Assembly: GCA_041191405.1 (NCBI GenBank)
Contig: JBEEOW010000002.1
Location: 1 to 64,000, forward strand
From: JBEEOW01 sp041191405
Lineage (GTDB): Bacteria; Bacteroidota; Bacteroidia; Cytophagales; UBA9547
Direction: 5' to 3'
DNA: 64,000 nt
Of this stretch, positions 16,731 to 25,624 are shown one piece after another. The notes below the pieces were generated by a model that was not told the DNA's origin, made no database searches, and saw nothing but the letters and a program-made list of their open reading frames with translations. Both the position numbers and the translations under genes were made by a program. Each line of letters opens with the position of its first letter. Position 1 is the first letter of the stretch.

Positions 16731-17075
16731 ATGAGAGATACCGAAATTAAATTCAATATAGTTCTTGATGGAGACCATATTCCTACGCAAATAGTTTGGG
16801 ATGCTACCGATAAACCAACTGATGGTTTTGAAGAAACGAAAGCTATTCAAGTAGCTATTTGGGATGCAAAACAAAATGGTGCACTTCGTGTTGACCTTTG
16901 GACCAGAGACATGGAAGTGGGTGAAATGAAACGTTTTGCCATTGAATCAATGGGTGGTTTAGCTGAAACTTTACTTCAAGCTACTGGCGACGGAAAACTA
17001 AGAGATATTATGATTGATGCCGTTAAAAAAATGGCTGAGCATGTAAAACAAGAAGAAAAAAATCTTCAAAATTAA
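16731..17075 (+). CDS. gldC: Gliding motility protein GldC
   Basis: The 114-residue protein matches GldC in length and sequence style (RDTEIKFNIVLDGDHIPTQI; AIWDAKQNGALRVDLWTRDM; MKRFAIESMGGLAETL). GldC is a small soluble accessory protein of Bacteroidota gliding, often linked with GldB; it is not a core T9SS channel component. gldB is not in the window. The gene follows the M48 lipoprotein gene and ends at a strong terminator. Confidence 0.92.
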   Translation: MRDTEIKFNIVLDGDHIPTQIVWDATDKPTDGFEETKAIQVAIWDAKQNGALRVDLWTRDMEVGEMKRFAIESMGGLAETLLQATGDGKLRDIMIDAVKKMAEHVKQEEKNLQN

Positions 17076-17080
17076 TACTG

Positions 17081-17114
17081 AAAAGCTACTCAACAATTTG
17101 GGTAGCTTTTTTTT
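17081..17114 (+). terminator. Intrinsic terminator after gldC
   Basis: Stem AAAAGCTAC pairs with GTAGCTTTT, extended by a T-run. It starts a few bases after the gldC stop. Confidence 0.88.
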
Positions 17115-17131
17115 CAACTATTCAAAAATAC

Positions 17132-17620
17132 ATGATTAGCTTACAACCTTTACAAGAAAGTGATTTCGATAACTTTATTTCATGGATTGAAAATCAAGAT
17201 TATTTATTTCAGTTTGCAGGTCCAATTTTTACTTTTCCATTAACTATAGCGCAATTACACAAATACATTCGTGACCCAAAAAGAAAATCATTCAAAGTAA
17301 TTGATAATGAAACCAATACTATGATTGGGCATTGTGAATTTAATTTTGAAAACCCAGCAATACCACGATTATCAAGAATTTTAATTGGAGATAAAAACTA
17401 CAGAAATAAAGGTTATGGTAAATTATTAGTTCAAAAAATGACTCAAACTTTGTTAGAGGATAAATCAATAAATTTAGTAGATTTGAATGTATTTGATTGG
17501 AATATTTCAGCCATAAAATGCTATAAATCTGCTGGTTTTATTCAAAATGAACAAAAAACTATTCAGCATAACAATGATGGCATTATTTGGAAAGCTTTGA
17601 ATTATGAATTTAGGAGATAG
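17132..17620 (+). CDS. GNAT family N-acetyltransferase
   Basis: A 162-residue GNAT acetyltransferase that should transfer an acetyl group from acetyl-CoA to an amine. The pyrophosphate-binding loop is seen as NYRNKGYGKLLVQKM (about 90-104), with a standard C-terminal strand-helix pattern (LNVFDWNISAIKCYKSAGF). The N-terminal part resembles RimJ/RimL-like members (LQPLQESDFDNFISWI). Substrate unknown. It sits right after the gldC terminator and is convergent with the next gene, with only 4 bases between the stops. Confidence 0.88.
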   Translation: MISLQPLQESDFDNFISWIENQDYLFQFAGPIFTFPLTIAQLHKYIRDPKRKSFKVIDNETNTMIGHCEFNFENPAIPRLSRILIGDKNYRNKGYGKLLVQKMTQTLLEDKSINLVDLNVFDWNISAIKCYKSAGFIQNEQKTIQHNNDGIIWKALNYEFRR

Positions 17621-17624
17621 AGAT

Positions 17625-18446
17625 TTAGAAATCTTTTAGAAAATCAAATTTCTCATTAATAAAACCCTTTTCTAAATGCATTATCTTTTTTTCTTTTACA
17701 TCATGTTTATAGCTTAAAAATAAATAATTCCTAAAATTTGAAGCATCAGTCAATATAAAGTCATTAATTCCATCATTATCTATATCACCCATAAATTCTA
17801 GATGTAAATAAGAAATAATATTTTTAAATCCTTTCACACTATTTATTTCACTATCTAAAGACTGAATAAATTGATGTTTATCAGTACTATAAGTCACATT
17901 TAAATGATATTCATTAGAATCGCTTTCATAAGATTTATAAGAAAAACCAGAAACTTCAAGTTTAATTATTGGATATGTTGGATTTATTTCCCATAAAATT
18001 TCAGTTAATAAATATGTATCGTCTAACTTTAAGTTATAACTATAAAATTTAGAAATATAATTTATTGACGAGTTTGCCCATTCTTTAGTAAGCTCTTTTT
18101 TACTACCAATCAAAAAATTAGAACAATTACTATATTTCGATGCCAGCTTATGATGATAGTAATATTCTGTAACCACTGAATCTTTATTAGATTTGTTTTT
18201 AATAGAATACTGATGTTTACAGTATTTAACTTTAATATCTTTATCAACATCTAGCTTAATAAATCGTTGCTTTGAGTATAAAGATTTTTCTTCATTTTTA
18301 ATTTCAATCGCATACCAATTCAATGAAGTATCAAATTCAATTTTATTATTTAATGCTCCAAGCACTTTAATATCATAATTTGTTTGAGCAAAAAGTGATA
18401 TAGATTTGGTTAATAATAGAAGTAAAATTACAAATGCTTTTTTCAT
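17625..18446 (-). CDS. Exported protein with a calcium-loop-like motif
   Basis: The 273-residue protein has a signal peptide (about 1-20, AFVILLLLLTKSISLFAQ). Near the C-terminus the segment DIDNDGINDFIL resembles the D-x-D-x-D-G loop of FG-GAP/VCBS or dockerin-type calcium sites, followed by a strand pattern LFLSYKHD. The rest is not recognised. A secreted or periplasmic role is inferred. Its start is 74 bases from the divergent ArsC-like gene. Confidence 0.65.
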   Translation of the reverse strand: MKKAFVILLLLLTKSISLFAQTNYDIKVLGALNNKIEFDTSLNWYAIEIKNEEKSLYSKQRFIKLDVDKDIKVKYCKHQYSIKNKSNKDSVVTEYYYHHKLASKYSNCSNFLIGSKKELTKEWANSSINYISKFYSYNLKLDDTYLLTEILWEINPTYPIIKLEVSGFSYKSYESDSNEYHLNVTYSTDKHQFIQSLDSEINSVKGFKNIISYLHLEFMGDIDNDGINDFILTDASNFRNYLFLSYKHDVKEKKIMHLEKGFINEKFDFLKDF

Positions 18447-18520
18447 ACTCTCTTTTTTAAAACTTAAATATACAATTTCAAATGATAATTCATTAAATTT
18501 GAATACGAAAACACAAAGCT

Positions 18521-18859
18521 ATGACATACAAAATATACGGTATCAAAAGTTGCGATACAATGAAAAAAACATTTGATTGGTTAAAGGCCGAAAATGTTGA
18601 TTTTCAATTTCATGATTACAAAAAAGAAGGAATTGATAGAGCAACTTTAGAAAATTGGACATCTCAAGCTGATTGGAAAGTATTATTAAATACCAAAGGA
18701 ACTACTTGGAAAAAAGCAGATAAAGAAACTCAAGAAAAAGTACAAGATGCTTCATCAGCAATTGATTTCTTACTTGAAAACACAAGTGCTATAAAAAGAC
18801 CCGTAATTACTTTAAATAACAAAATTATTGATATCGGTTTTAATAAAAAATTAAATTAA
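18521..18859 (+). CDS. ArsC/Spx-family (YffB-like) reductase-fold protein
   Basis: The 112-residue protein belongs to the ArsC/Spx thioredoxin-like family, nearest YffB-type members. It has the N-terminal strand and Cys11 in YGIKSCDTMKKTFDWL, and the cis-proline segment IKRPVITLN. YffB-like proteins are probably glutathione- or thiol-dependent reductases with unclear substrates. There is no arsenic gene nearby, so arsenate reduction should not be assumed. A TAAATTTG element at 18494-18501 may be the promoter. Confidence 0.88.
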   Translation: MTYKIYGIKSCDTMKKTFDWLKAENVDFQFHDYKKEGIDRATLENWTSQADWKVLLNTKGTTWKKADKETQEKVQDASSAIDFLLENTSAIKRPVITLNNKIIDIGFNKKLN

Positions 18860-19033
18860 AGTTTTAAACAAAAAAACTAATATTAAAATAATTACATTTC
18901 ATAATCAAAATATTGGAATTTTTGAAAATTTAACGTTTATTTAACAAAAAAATGTGCTAATTGCACAACCTAATATTAAATAGAGAGTAAAACTATTTTA
19001 AATTAGTTAGTTGGGGTATCAAACAATAATTTT

Positions 19034-20440
19034 GTGAATAGTATTAGTTTTTTTAAAAATATTTGGGATAAAATTACCAACAATGGTACCTCTGATCATT
19101 TTTCGAGGTTAGATAATAACAATATCCGTATCTTAAATTATTTATGTTTACTTTTTTTTATTACACATTTACCTTTTAGCTTTATTTTTAGTGACAATCC
19201 ACTAGTTATTGCATGTATTTCAATCCCTGCTCTTATAATAATTGGTTGTTTTTTCTTAATCAAATATCAATATTACAACACGGTAAAGCACTTATTATAT
19301 GTAGTTCCATCTTTGGCAATATATATAATTACACCGATGGTAACCCCTATAAGTGAAAGTAATGGCTTAACAGTAGTTGTAATGTTACTTTCGTATGTTT
19401 CGTTACCTTTTTTAGTATTTAAACCAACTCAAAAATTACATATTATCTTATCCTTGTTATTTTTAGCAACTTTAATTCTTTCATATAAATATTTCAATTT
19501 GGCAGTAAGTTTTGAACTAACCAATGTTGTTTACGATAACGATTTTAACAAAAACATAGTTTACATGACCTCGTTTGCAACAATTGCTTGCTCTATGGCA
19601 TACTACATGGTTACTACAAATAAATTTACAGAGGAAGCATCAGCACAAAACGAAATACTTCAACAACAACATGAAGAAATAATAACACAACGTGATAATT
19701 TGGGTAAATTAAACCATACATTAGTAATTCAAAACAGAAAAATTGAAGATTTAAATAATTTAAAATCAAAAATTTTAACAATTATAGCACATGATTTAAA
19801 AAGTCCATTTCATACACTTTCTGGAACAATAACGCTTTTAGAACATCATATTGCTGATATTGAAATGTTACAAAAAATTGCTCCTGAACTCAAAAATTCA
19901 GTTGAAAATACTTATTTAAACCTAGATAATGTATTAAAATGGGCAATAGGTCAGATGGATGGACATAGTATTACCCCTATTTATTTCAATGTACAGCTTG
20001 AAGTTGGAAAAGTTGTTAAACTATACACGAATTTAGCAGAATCAAAAAAAATAAAAATAGAAAATCTTGTTTCAATTGATAGTAAAGTATTTGGTGACCC
20101 TAACCATATTAATTTGGTTTTAAGGAACTTATTAAGCAATGCTATTAAATTCACGCATGAAAATGGTATAATTAAAATTACAGCTTTTGAAACCAATACA
20201 CATTGGCTAGTTTCTGTAATTGATAATGGAATGGGGATGAAAACCGACATCTTAGAAAAACTTTTTAATCCTCAAGAACATATTACAACTAGGGGTACTA
20301 ACAAAGAAAAAGGTACAGGAATAGGCTTGATGATGTGTAAAGATTATGTAGAATTAAATGGAGGAAATATTGCATTTTCATCAAACCCTGACAATGGAAC
20401 AACTTTTACATTTTCAATACCTAAAGAAGCTAAGAGCTAA
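19034..20440 (+). CDS. Membrane sensor histidine kinase
   Basis: The 468-residue kinase has about six membrane helices in residues 34-190, a coiled-coil linker (about 200-240) and a C-terminal HisKA/HATPase core. It has an H-box (AHDLKSPFHTLSGTI), N-box (LRNLLSNAIKFTHENG), G1 (VIDNGMGM) and G2 (GTGIGLMMCK). No response regulator is adjacent. It starts with GTG at 19034 and has no in-frame ATG upstream of the membrane region. The codon lies on top of a TAATTTTG element (19027-19034), so how it is initiated is unclear. A heptamer array begins in its last codons. Confidence 0.87.
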   Translation: MNSISFFKNIWDKITNNGTSDHFSRLDNNNIRILNYLCLLFFITHLPFSFIFSDNPLVIACISIPALIIIGCFFLIKYQYYNTVKHLLYVVPSLAIYIITPMVTPISESNGLTVVVMLLSYVSLPFLVFKPTQKLHIILSLLFLATLILSYKYFNLAVSFELTNVVYDNDFNKNIVYMTSFATIACSMAYYMVTTNKFTEEASAQNEILQQQHEEIITQRDNLGKLNHTLVIQNRKIEDLNNLKSKILTIIAHDLKSPFHTLSGTITLLEHHIADIEMLQKIAPELKNSVENTYLNLDNVLKWAIGQMDGHSITPIYFNVQLEVGKVVKLYTNLAESKKIKIENLVSIDSKVFGDPNHINLVLRNLLSNAIKFTHENGIIKITAFETNTHWLVSVIDNGMGMKTDILEKLFNPQEHITTRGTNKEKGTGIGLMMCKDYVELNGGNIAFSSNPDNGTTFTFSIPKEAKS

Positions 20441-20508
20441 GATTTTAGAGTTAAGGGTAAGAGTTCTATTTTATTTATTAATTCTTAATTACTAATTATT
20501 AATTCCCC
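20429..20508 (+). repeat. Heptamer-repeat array overlapping the end of a CDS
   Basis: The left arm starts inside the kinase gene at 20429: GCTAAGA, GCTAAGA, TTTTAGA, GTTAAGG. It encodes the final Ala-Lys-Ser and the TAA stop. The right arm (20478-20508) reads TAATTCT, TAATTAC, TAATTAT, TAATTCC. A looser spacer separates the arms. Confidence 0.75.
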
Positions 20509-20573
20509 AAGTCAAAACCATATTTTTTGAAATACGTTGAGAGTCTAAATTTACATTTTAAACTATTGCAATC

Positions 20574-21344
20574 ATGAAAACCAAGGAAGAAATCGTCAAC
20601 GATTGGTTACCAAGATATACAGGTACACCTTTAGATAAATTTGGTCAATACATTTTGCTTACAAATTTTGGCAATTACGTTGAAATGTTTGCTCAACGAT
20701 TTAATGTTGAGGTTTACGGAAGAGACAAACCGATGCAAACTGCAACTGCAGAGAATATAACTATTATAAACTTTGGTATGGGAAGTGCCATGGCAGCTAC
20801 TGTAATGGATTTACTTTCAGCTATCCACCCTAAAGCTGCTTTGTTTTTAGGAAAATGTGGTGGCTTGAAAAAAACCAAAGTTGGAGATTTAGTTCTTCCA
20901 ATTGCTGCCATTCGAGGCGAAGGAACAAGCAATGATTACTTACCTCCTGAAGTTCCAGCCCTTCCATCTTTTAGATTGCAGCGTTCAGTTTCCTCAATGA
21001 TTAAAAAACATCAACGAGATTACTTTACAGGTACAGTTTATACTACTAACCGTAGGGTTTGGGAACATGACGATAATTTTAAAGATTATCTAAGGAAAAT
21101 AAAAGCAATGGCAATTGATATGGAAACTGCTACCATATTTGTTGTTGGTTTTGCTAATAGTATACCACATGGTGCATTACTTTTGGTATCTGACAATCCA
21201 ATGACGCCTGAAGGTGTAAAAACGTCAATATCAGATTCTCATGTAACAAAAGAATATGTTAAAAATCATATTGATATTGGCATTGATGCTCTTAGAGAAT
21301 TAAGAGACTCTGGAGAATCAGTTAAACACTTGATATTTGAGTAA
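20574..21344 (+). CDS. amn: AMP nucleosidase
   Basis: The 256-residue protein is the short form of AMP nucleosidase common in Bacteroidota, which splits AMP into adenine and ribose 5-phosphate. It has the nucleoside phosphorylase-like fold: the glycine segment LFLGKCGGLKKTKVGDLV, the purine-site region MAIDMETATIFVVGF with its catalytic Glu, and LLLVSDNPMTPEGVK. It lacks the N-terminal regulatory domain of the long enterobacterial enzyme. It is flanked by histidine kinase genes on both sides, and a terminator follows. Confidence 0.92.
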   Translation: MKTKEEIVNDWLPRYTGTPLDKFGQYILLTNFGNYVEMFAQRFNVEVYGRDKPMQTATAENITIINFGMGSAMAATVMDLLSAIHPKAALFLGKCGGLKKTKVGDLVLPIAAIRGEGTSNDYLPPEVPALPSFRLQRSVSSMIKKHQRDYFTGTVYTTNRRVWEHDDNFKDYLRKIKAMAIDMETATIFVVGFANSIPHGALLLVSDNPMTPEGVKTSISDSHVTKEYVKNHIDIGIDALRELRDSGESVKHLIFE

Positions 21345-21372
21345 TAGATGTTAAGGGTTTTAAATTAAAATC

Positions 21373-21410
21373 AAAAAAGCACTTAGAAACGAAATTCTAA
21401 GTGCTTTTTT
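21373..21410. terminator. Bidirectional intrinsic terminator
   Basis: Stem AAAAAAGCACTTAGAA / TTCTAAGTGCTTTTTT between the convergent AMP nucleosidase and PAS-kinase genes, with suitable A- and T-runs for both directions. Confidence 0.9.
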
Positions 21411-21452
21411 AATGAAATAATGAACAAGAATTTTCTATTATAATCTTATATT

Positions 21453-23117
21453 TCACACATTCAAATTAGGTAATCGTATTTCGAATTTAGTACCAACACC
21501 TTGCAGAGAACTAACTTTTATTTGTCCGCCCATTTTTTGGACAGTTTCACGCACAATATATAACCCTATACCCGAACCTTCTGACGAATTATCGGCACGG
21601 TAAAACATATCAAAAATTTTGTTTAAATGTTCTTGTGCTATACCCTTACCATTATCTTCAATATTAATTATTATCCCATTTTCAAATTCTTTAATTATAA
21701 TATTTACATAAGGATTTACATGCTCGCTAGTATGATACTTTATTGCATTTGACAATAAATTATTAATCACAATTTCTAATCGTTTAACATCAGTATAAAA
21801 CCCTTTTGTTAATTTAATTACCTTATTTATTTTAATAAAATTAGCATTTTGGTAATAATGTAAACTTTTAATTATATCATCAATTGTTTTATTAAAATTA
21901 ATTTCACTTGGGGTTACAGCTAGCCTCGAATTTCTAGATAAGTCAATCATATCTTTAATAAAACCATCTAATCTTTTGATAGATGTTCTCATTAATTCAA
22001 AATTCTTTGAATTACTTATTTTATCTTTAAACTCTAATTCTGTGATGTTTATCAAACCTAAAACCGACATCAATGGTGCTTTTAAATCATGCGAAGCTCT
22101 ATAAACCAATTTATCTAATTCTGTATTAGCTTTGGTTAATTCTTCATTTTTACTAATTAATATTTGTGCCGAATTTTTTCGTTTACTTATATCTTTTCCA
22201 AAAAATACAGCTCCAATTACATCTTTTGAGTTATTCAACATAGGATATATCGATAACTCAAAATAATGAATATTATCACCAAATTTAACAGTTAACTCTT
22301 CAGTAATCTTTTTATTTTTGAATACTTTATCTATCCTACTCTTCCACTCTTTTCGAGTCAAAATCACATTATCCATCACCACTAAGCCCGACTCTCCTAC
22401 TTCGGGATTGTGATTTTTCATTAATAAAATAAACTTGTTAAAATTACTATTGGCTGTAATAATTGAATAATCTCTATCTATAGACCAAATTGCCCTTTGA
22501 CTGTTTTCTAAAATTGCAACTAAATTATTTTCACGAGTCAAAATTTGCTTCATGCTTCTATTTTTTGACTCTATCAAAAAATAACTACAAGCCAATAATC
22601 CTAGTGAAAAAACAACAGCATTAAAATAAAAAATAACATTGTAATTATTCGATTTTTCAAAACTCACATAATTATGATTCAAAAACCTAAATTCCAAACT
22701 TAAATATGTGATTATTATAAAAACACTCAATCCTACAATTGATTTTATAAATCTAGATTCAATTAATACATATAATGTAAAAAAAATCACAGCATATATA
22801 GTAAAAAATAATGTTGACCTTGGCAAAATATAAGATTGAATATACACTCCAACAGTTATCGCAACAATATAAAATGATTGAATTTTTAATAGCGATACCT
22901 TTTTAATTAAATACCACAACAAAGAATAAACTCCTAAAAGTAAAGCATTTGTATATAAAATTACAGGTTCAGAAATAAAATAACCAACAAAAACATATAC
23001 TAAACCCATAATTACAGACCCTATTAAATAGATACTTGTAATTTCAAGTTTTGCAGCATTTTCTTCTATTTCAAATTGGTAATTACCAACATTTAAAGAC
23101 GTAAGATATTTGTTCAT
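21453..23117 (-). CDS. PAS-domain sensor histidine kinase
   Basis: The 554-residue kinase has about six membrane helices (about 25-185), a PAS-type domain (about 195-315, LENSQRAIWSIDRDYSIITA) and a HisKA/HATPase core. The H-box is RASHDLKAPLMSVLGLI, the N-box INNLLSNAIKYH, G1 IEDNGKGI and G2 GSGIGLYIVRE. It is a hybrid of membrane and cytosolic sensing without a receiver domain. No cognate regulator gene is adjacent. It lies 30 bases downstream of the exported protein gene and may share its transcript. Confidence 0.88.
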   Translation of the reverse strand: MNKYLTSLNVGNYQFEIEENAAKLEITSIYLIGSVIMGLVYVFVGYFISEPVILYTNALLLGVYSLLWYLIKKVSLLKIQSFYIVAITVGVYIQSYILPRSTLFFTIYAVIFFTLYVLIESRFIKSIVGLSVFIIITYLSLEFRFLNHNYVSFEKSNNYNVIFYFNAVVFSLGLLACSYFLIESKNRSMKQILTRENNLVAILENSQRAIWSIDRDYSIITANSNFNKFILLMKNHNPEVGESGLVVMDNVILTRKEWKSRIDKVFKNKKITEELTVKFGDNIHYFELSIYPMLNNSKDVIGAVFFGKDISKRKNSAQILISKNEELTKANTELDKLVYRASHDLKAPLMSVLGLINITELEFKDKISNSKNFELMRTSIKRLDGFIKDMIDLSRNSRLAVTPSEINFNKTIDDIIKSLHYYQNANFIKINKVIKLTKGFYTDVKRLEIVINNLLSNAIKYHTSEHVNPYVNIIIKEFENGIIINIEDNGKGIAQEHLNKIFDMFYRADNSSEGSGIGLYIVRETVQKMGGQIKVSSLQGVGTKFEIRLPNLNV

Positions 23118-23147
23118 AAAAAAATTAAAACAACCTCAGTCTTATAC

Positions 23148-24191
23148 TCAATTTACATGAAAAGGTTCAATTCCTCTGTAGTTAATTTTTAAAGCTTTTT
23201 TAATGTCTTTTGTTATATATTTTGGAGTTATCGATACTGCAATAATCTTGATATCAACATCTATTCCATCTCTAATATTATCATTTTTCAAACACAAATA
23301 ATAGTTTTTATTTTTATTTGGGCTATTAACTTTCCCTAATTCTTGTACAATATTTCCCGACTTAAAAAATTTAAATTCTTCTTTATCTGCCATAAATTTC
23401 TCTGCATCTTCCTTTTCGGTAGTAATCCAATATAGCACATTATCGCCTTGATTATGAATACTAAGTGCCAATGCACCATTTACTGCATAAGCAATTAATG
23501 GACCATATCCTGGTAAAAAACCTGCTACGCCAGTCAATGATTTTGAAGCCATTTTAGCAGCTTCGTTATATGATTTTTGTCCCTCATCACCTACACCTAT
23601 CCAAAATGTATAAAAATCAGTGTTAGGTGGTAAATTGATAGGAATTACAACTCTATTGGGTTGCAAATTCATAGAAGTAAGTGAATGTACTCTTGTTTTT
23701 TGATTTAATATTGGGTCAAAAATAGTATCGTAACCTGCAAATACTTTAGCTTGAGTAACTGAAAAAACAGTATCATAAGAAGGACGCATAACAACCGATG
23801 TATTAAACATTTTAGCTTCAGCTTTCGCAGGTATTCTCTGAATATGAATACGATATACTTTACCAATAAAACCTGAATGATTTATAACAAAGCCTAAAAC
23901 TTGTTTATGATTTAAAGTCAATTGCGTATTTATTGCCGACGTTTTAAATTTTTGAAAAATCACATTTCCCCTAACTTCATAAACTGTAAATAGCTTAATT
24001 TCAGCACCTGAAGCCATTTCAAAATTTATCAAAACCTTATCTCCACTTTCAAAACCATAAAACAGCGTATCTGGTTTGCCTGAATTAATTTTATCAGTAA
24101 TATCTGCAACAGTTAAAGTGTCAGTTGCAAATATGTGATTTACAGCACAAATAAATAATAGTAAAGAGATAAGTATTTTTTTCATATACAA
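23148..24191 (-). CDS. Exported protein of unknown function
   Basis: The 347-residue protein has a signal peptide (core ILISLLLFICAVNHIFA, cut around residue 23). The start at residue 3 (24185) is equally possible. The body has many beta-strands; a central segment (SKSLTGVAGFLPGYGPLIAYAVNGALALSI, about 220-249) is hydrophobic and glycine-rich. I recognise no family. A heptamer array of the AAGACTT class lies just upstream, between this gene and the gate-domain gene. Confidence 0.7.
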   Translation of the reverse strand: MYMKKILISLLLFICAVNHIFATDTLTVADITDKINSGKPDTLFYGFESGDKVLINFEMASGAEIKLFTVYEVRGNVIFQKFKTSAINTQLTLNHKQVLGFVINHSGFIGKVYRIHIQRIPAKAEAKMFNTSVVMRPSYDTVFSVTQAKVFAGYDTIFDPILNQKTRVHSLTSMNLQPNRVVIPINLPPNTDFYTFWIGVGDEGQKSYNEAAKMASKSLTGVAGFLPGYGPLIAYAVNGALALSIHNQGDNVLYWITTEKEDAEKFMADKEEFKFFKSGNIVQELGKVNSPNKNKNYYLCLKNDNIRDGIDVDIKIIAVSITPKYITKDIKKALKINYRGIEPFHVN

Positions 24192-24203
24192 AATTATAGA
24201 TAT

Positions 24204-24241
24204 AAGACTTAAGATGAAAGTCTTAAGAGATAAGATTTTAG
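24204..24241 (+). repeat. Heptamer-repeat array, AAGACTT class
   Basis: It reads AAGACTT, AAGATGA, AAGTCTT, AAGAGAT, AAGATTT, TAG in strict 7-base phase. It lies in the 61-base gap between two minus-strand genes. Related runs occur at 39001-39043, 43577-43610 and 57338-57368. Confidence 0.75.
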
Positions 24242-24252
24242 TTTATTTAAGT

Positions 24253-25227
24253 CTAATTAGTCAAAATCAATTTTTGTTGCCATTTAGGGCTCATTTTATG
24301 TGTTATTTTCACAATTAACCATGTAATAAATATGGCAAACAACATTCTGAATATAAACACTCCAGTGTAATGTGCTCCTAATGAAAGCATTAAAATAGAA
24401 TCTTCTATTAAACTATGACATAATCCCATCAAAGTCATGGCATAAAAAACATCCATTTTGTTTAATTGCTTTTCTTCAGATTCTTTAATTATCAACGCTC
24501 CTCCGTACAAAATCCCTAATGTTGAACCAATTACAGTAATCGGAATTACTTCTTTTGAAATTCCTAAAACACCTAAAATGGGTTTTAATACATTGGTTGA
24601 CAATTTAATAAATCCAATGGCATGTAAAATTTTCATTAGTAATAACAAACAGAAAATATAAAAAGTAATAACTGCGTATCTTTCAGCTTCCCCTTTTAAC
24701 CAACCTAAAAGAGATGTGTCAGTTATTGGTTTTATAATGTTTGCTTCAATAGTTGATACTTCCTGTAAAACCCCGAAAGTTTGATAGATAATATGTAAAC
24801 AAAATCCTGACAGTAATGCAAATACGAATCGGATTAAAAACATAGTAAATAGCTTTGTACCAGCTTTATTAGCAACCCTTAATTCTACCGGTAAAGTATG
24901 AGCAACCAACATTAAAGAACACATAATGGTAACTTGTGCGGTAGTAAAATGCATATTTTGAGAGATACTATAAAATGCCAACATACCACCATAAATATTG
25001 GTAATCATAGTAGTAGCCCAAACAATACCAAGTTCGCCTGGCAAACCTATAATTTGCATCAACGGAGATAACACTTTACCAATCAAAGGAATAACATCAA
25101 AATACTCAAATACCTTTACCATAAGAGATACAGGTATCATTATTTTAAATAAATTAAGCGCAGTTTTGAAAGTATCAAAAAGTAATTTTTTCAAAAATTG
25201 GTAGCTTACAATGATGTATTTATTCAT
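24253..25227 (-). CDS. Nucleoside-recognition (Gate) domain membrane protein
   Basis: The 324-residue protein has about eight membrane helices and two Gate-type nucleoside-recognition repeats (about 30-140 and 190-300; LVAHTLPVELRVANKAG and MTLMGLCHSLIEDSILML). Related proteins include spore maturation proteins SpmA/SpmB and YjiH; transport of nucleosides or another solute is suspected but not proven. The start is supported by a hydrophobic helix beginning about residue 20. A TAATTTTG element ends 4 bases before the ATG, so the mRNA may be nearly leaderless. Confidence 0.82.
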   Translation of the reverse strand: MNKYIIVSYQFLKKLLFDTFKTALNLFKIMIPVSLMVKVFEYFDVIPLIGKVLSPLMQIIGLPGELGIVWATTMITNIYGGMLAFYSISQNMHFTTAQVTIMCSLMLVAHTLPVELRVANKAGTKLFTMFLIRFVFALLSGFCLHIIYQTFGVLQEVSTIEANIIKPITDTSLLGWLKGEAERYAVITFYIFCLLLLMKILHAIGFIKLSTNVLKPILGVLGISKEVIPITVIGSTLGILYGGALIIKESEEKQLNKMDVFYAMTLMGLCHSLIEDSILMLSLGAHYTGVFIFRMLFAIFITWLIVKITHKMSPKWQQKLILTN

Positions 25228-25286
25228 GAAGCAAAATTATCGATTATTTAAAAATTTTGTGTGATAAATGTGGTTTATTTTGGGAT

Positions 25287-25418
25287 TTAATAATTTTTAA
25301 CCTTACTCAAAATCAAGCTCGCTTCTTCTAATTTTTCTTTTAAAAAAGGAGAGTTTTGGGCTATTTCAACCATTTTTGCCCTAATTTCTGGGGTTAGTTT
25401 TTCAATTTTTTGGCTCAC
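25287..25418 (-). CDS. Tandem micro-protein, copy 2 (43 residues)
   Basis: This small ORF starts with GTG that shares one base with the TAG stop of the preceding micro-ORF (TAGTG). Its product (SQKIEKLTPEIRAKMVEIAQ then NSPFLKEKLEEASLIL) aligns along its length with copy 1: the frame LTPE[IL]R.[EK]M, then [NS]-S-x-[FV]-x-x-K-[VL]-E-E-A, is shared. It is helical and charged, with no membrane segment. Two in-frame paralogues sharing a start/stop junction argue for real coding. Function unknown. Confidence 0.7.
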   Translation of the reverse strand: MSQKIEKLTPEIRAKMVEIAQNSPFLKEKLEEASLILSKVKNY

Positions 25419-25552
25419 TATGAAATTTTCTTTATCTGTTTTAACACCTTTTTCGCTTCTTCAACTTTTGCTTGCACAAATGAGGAAGTTTTAACCGCTT
25501 GAAGCATTTCTACTCTAAGTTCTGGGGTTAGGATTAGATTTTGTTTTACCAT
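25418..25552 (-). CDS. Tandem micro-protein, copy 1 (44 residues)
   Basis: Starts ATG at 25552 just downstream of the leuS terminator and ends TAG at 25418. The product (MVKQNLILTPELRVEMLQAV then KTSSFVQAKVEEAKKVL) is a short, probably two-helix soluble protein. It is a paralogue of the ORF that follows with a one-base overlap. Nothing in the sequence points to toxin, antitoxin or membrane function. It lies between leuS and the gate-domain gene, on the same strand as both. Confidence 0.7.
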   Translation of the reverse strand: MVKQNLILTPELRVEMLQAVKTSSFVQAKVEEAKKVLKQIKKIS

Positions 25553-25576
25553 GATTATATTTTTATAAAAAACAAA

Positions 25577-25613
25577 AAAACAAGCTAGCTATTCATCATA
25601 ACCAGCTTGTTTT
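25577..25613 (-). terminator. Intrinsic terminator of leuS
   Basis: Stem formed by AACAAGCT and AGCTTGTT, followed on the minus strand by a long T-run. It lies between the leuS stop and the two micro-ORFs. Confidence 0.82.
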
Positions 25614-25624
25614 CAAACAGTAAC

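Noticed and set aside
18521..18859. Arsenate reductase
   Set aside because: The ArsC-like fold is shared by YffB/Spx proteins and no ars genes are nearby.
19027..19036. -7 element directly on the start codon of the histidine kinase
   Set aside because: As a promoter it would start transcription inside the gene, and no -33 element lies at the right distance; it is probably chance.
24253..25227. Sporulation function for the gate-domain protein
   Set aside because: SpmA/SpmB similarity is to the transporter fold only; nothing else points to sporulation.
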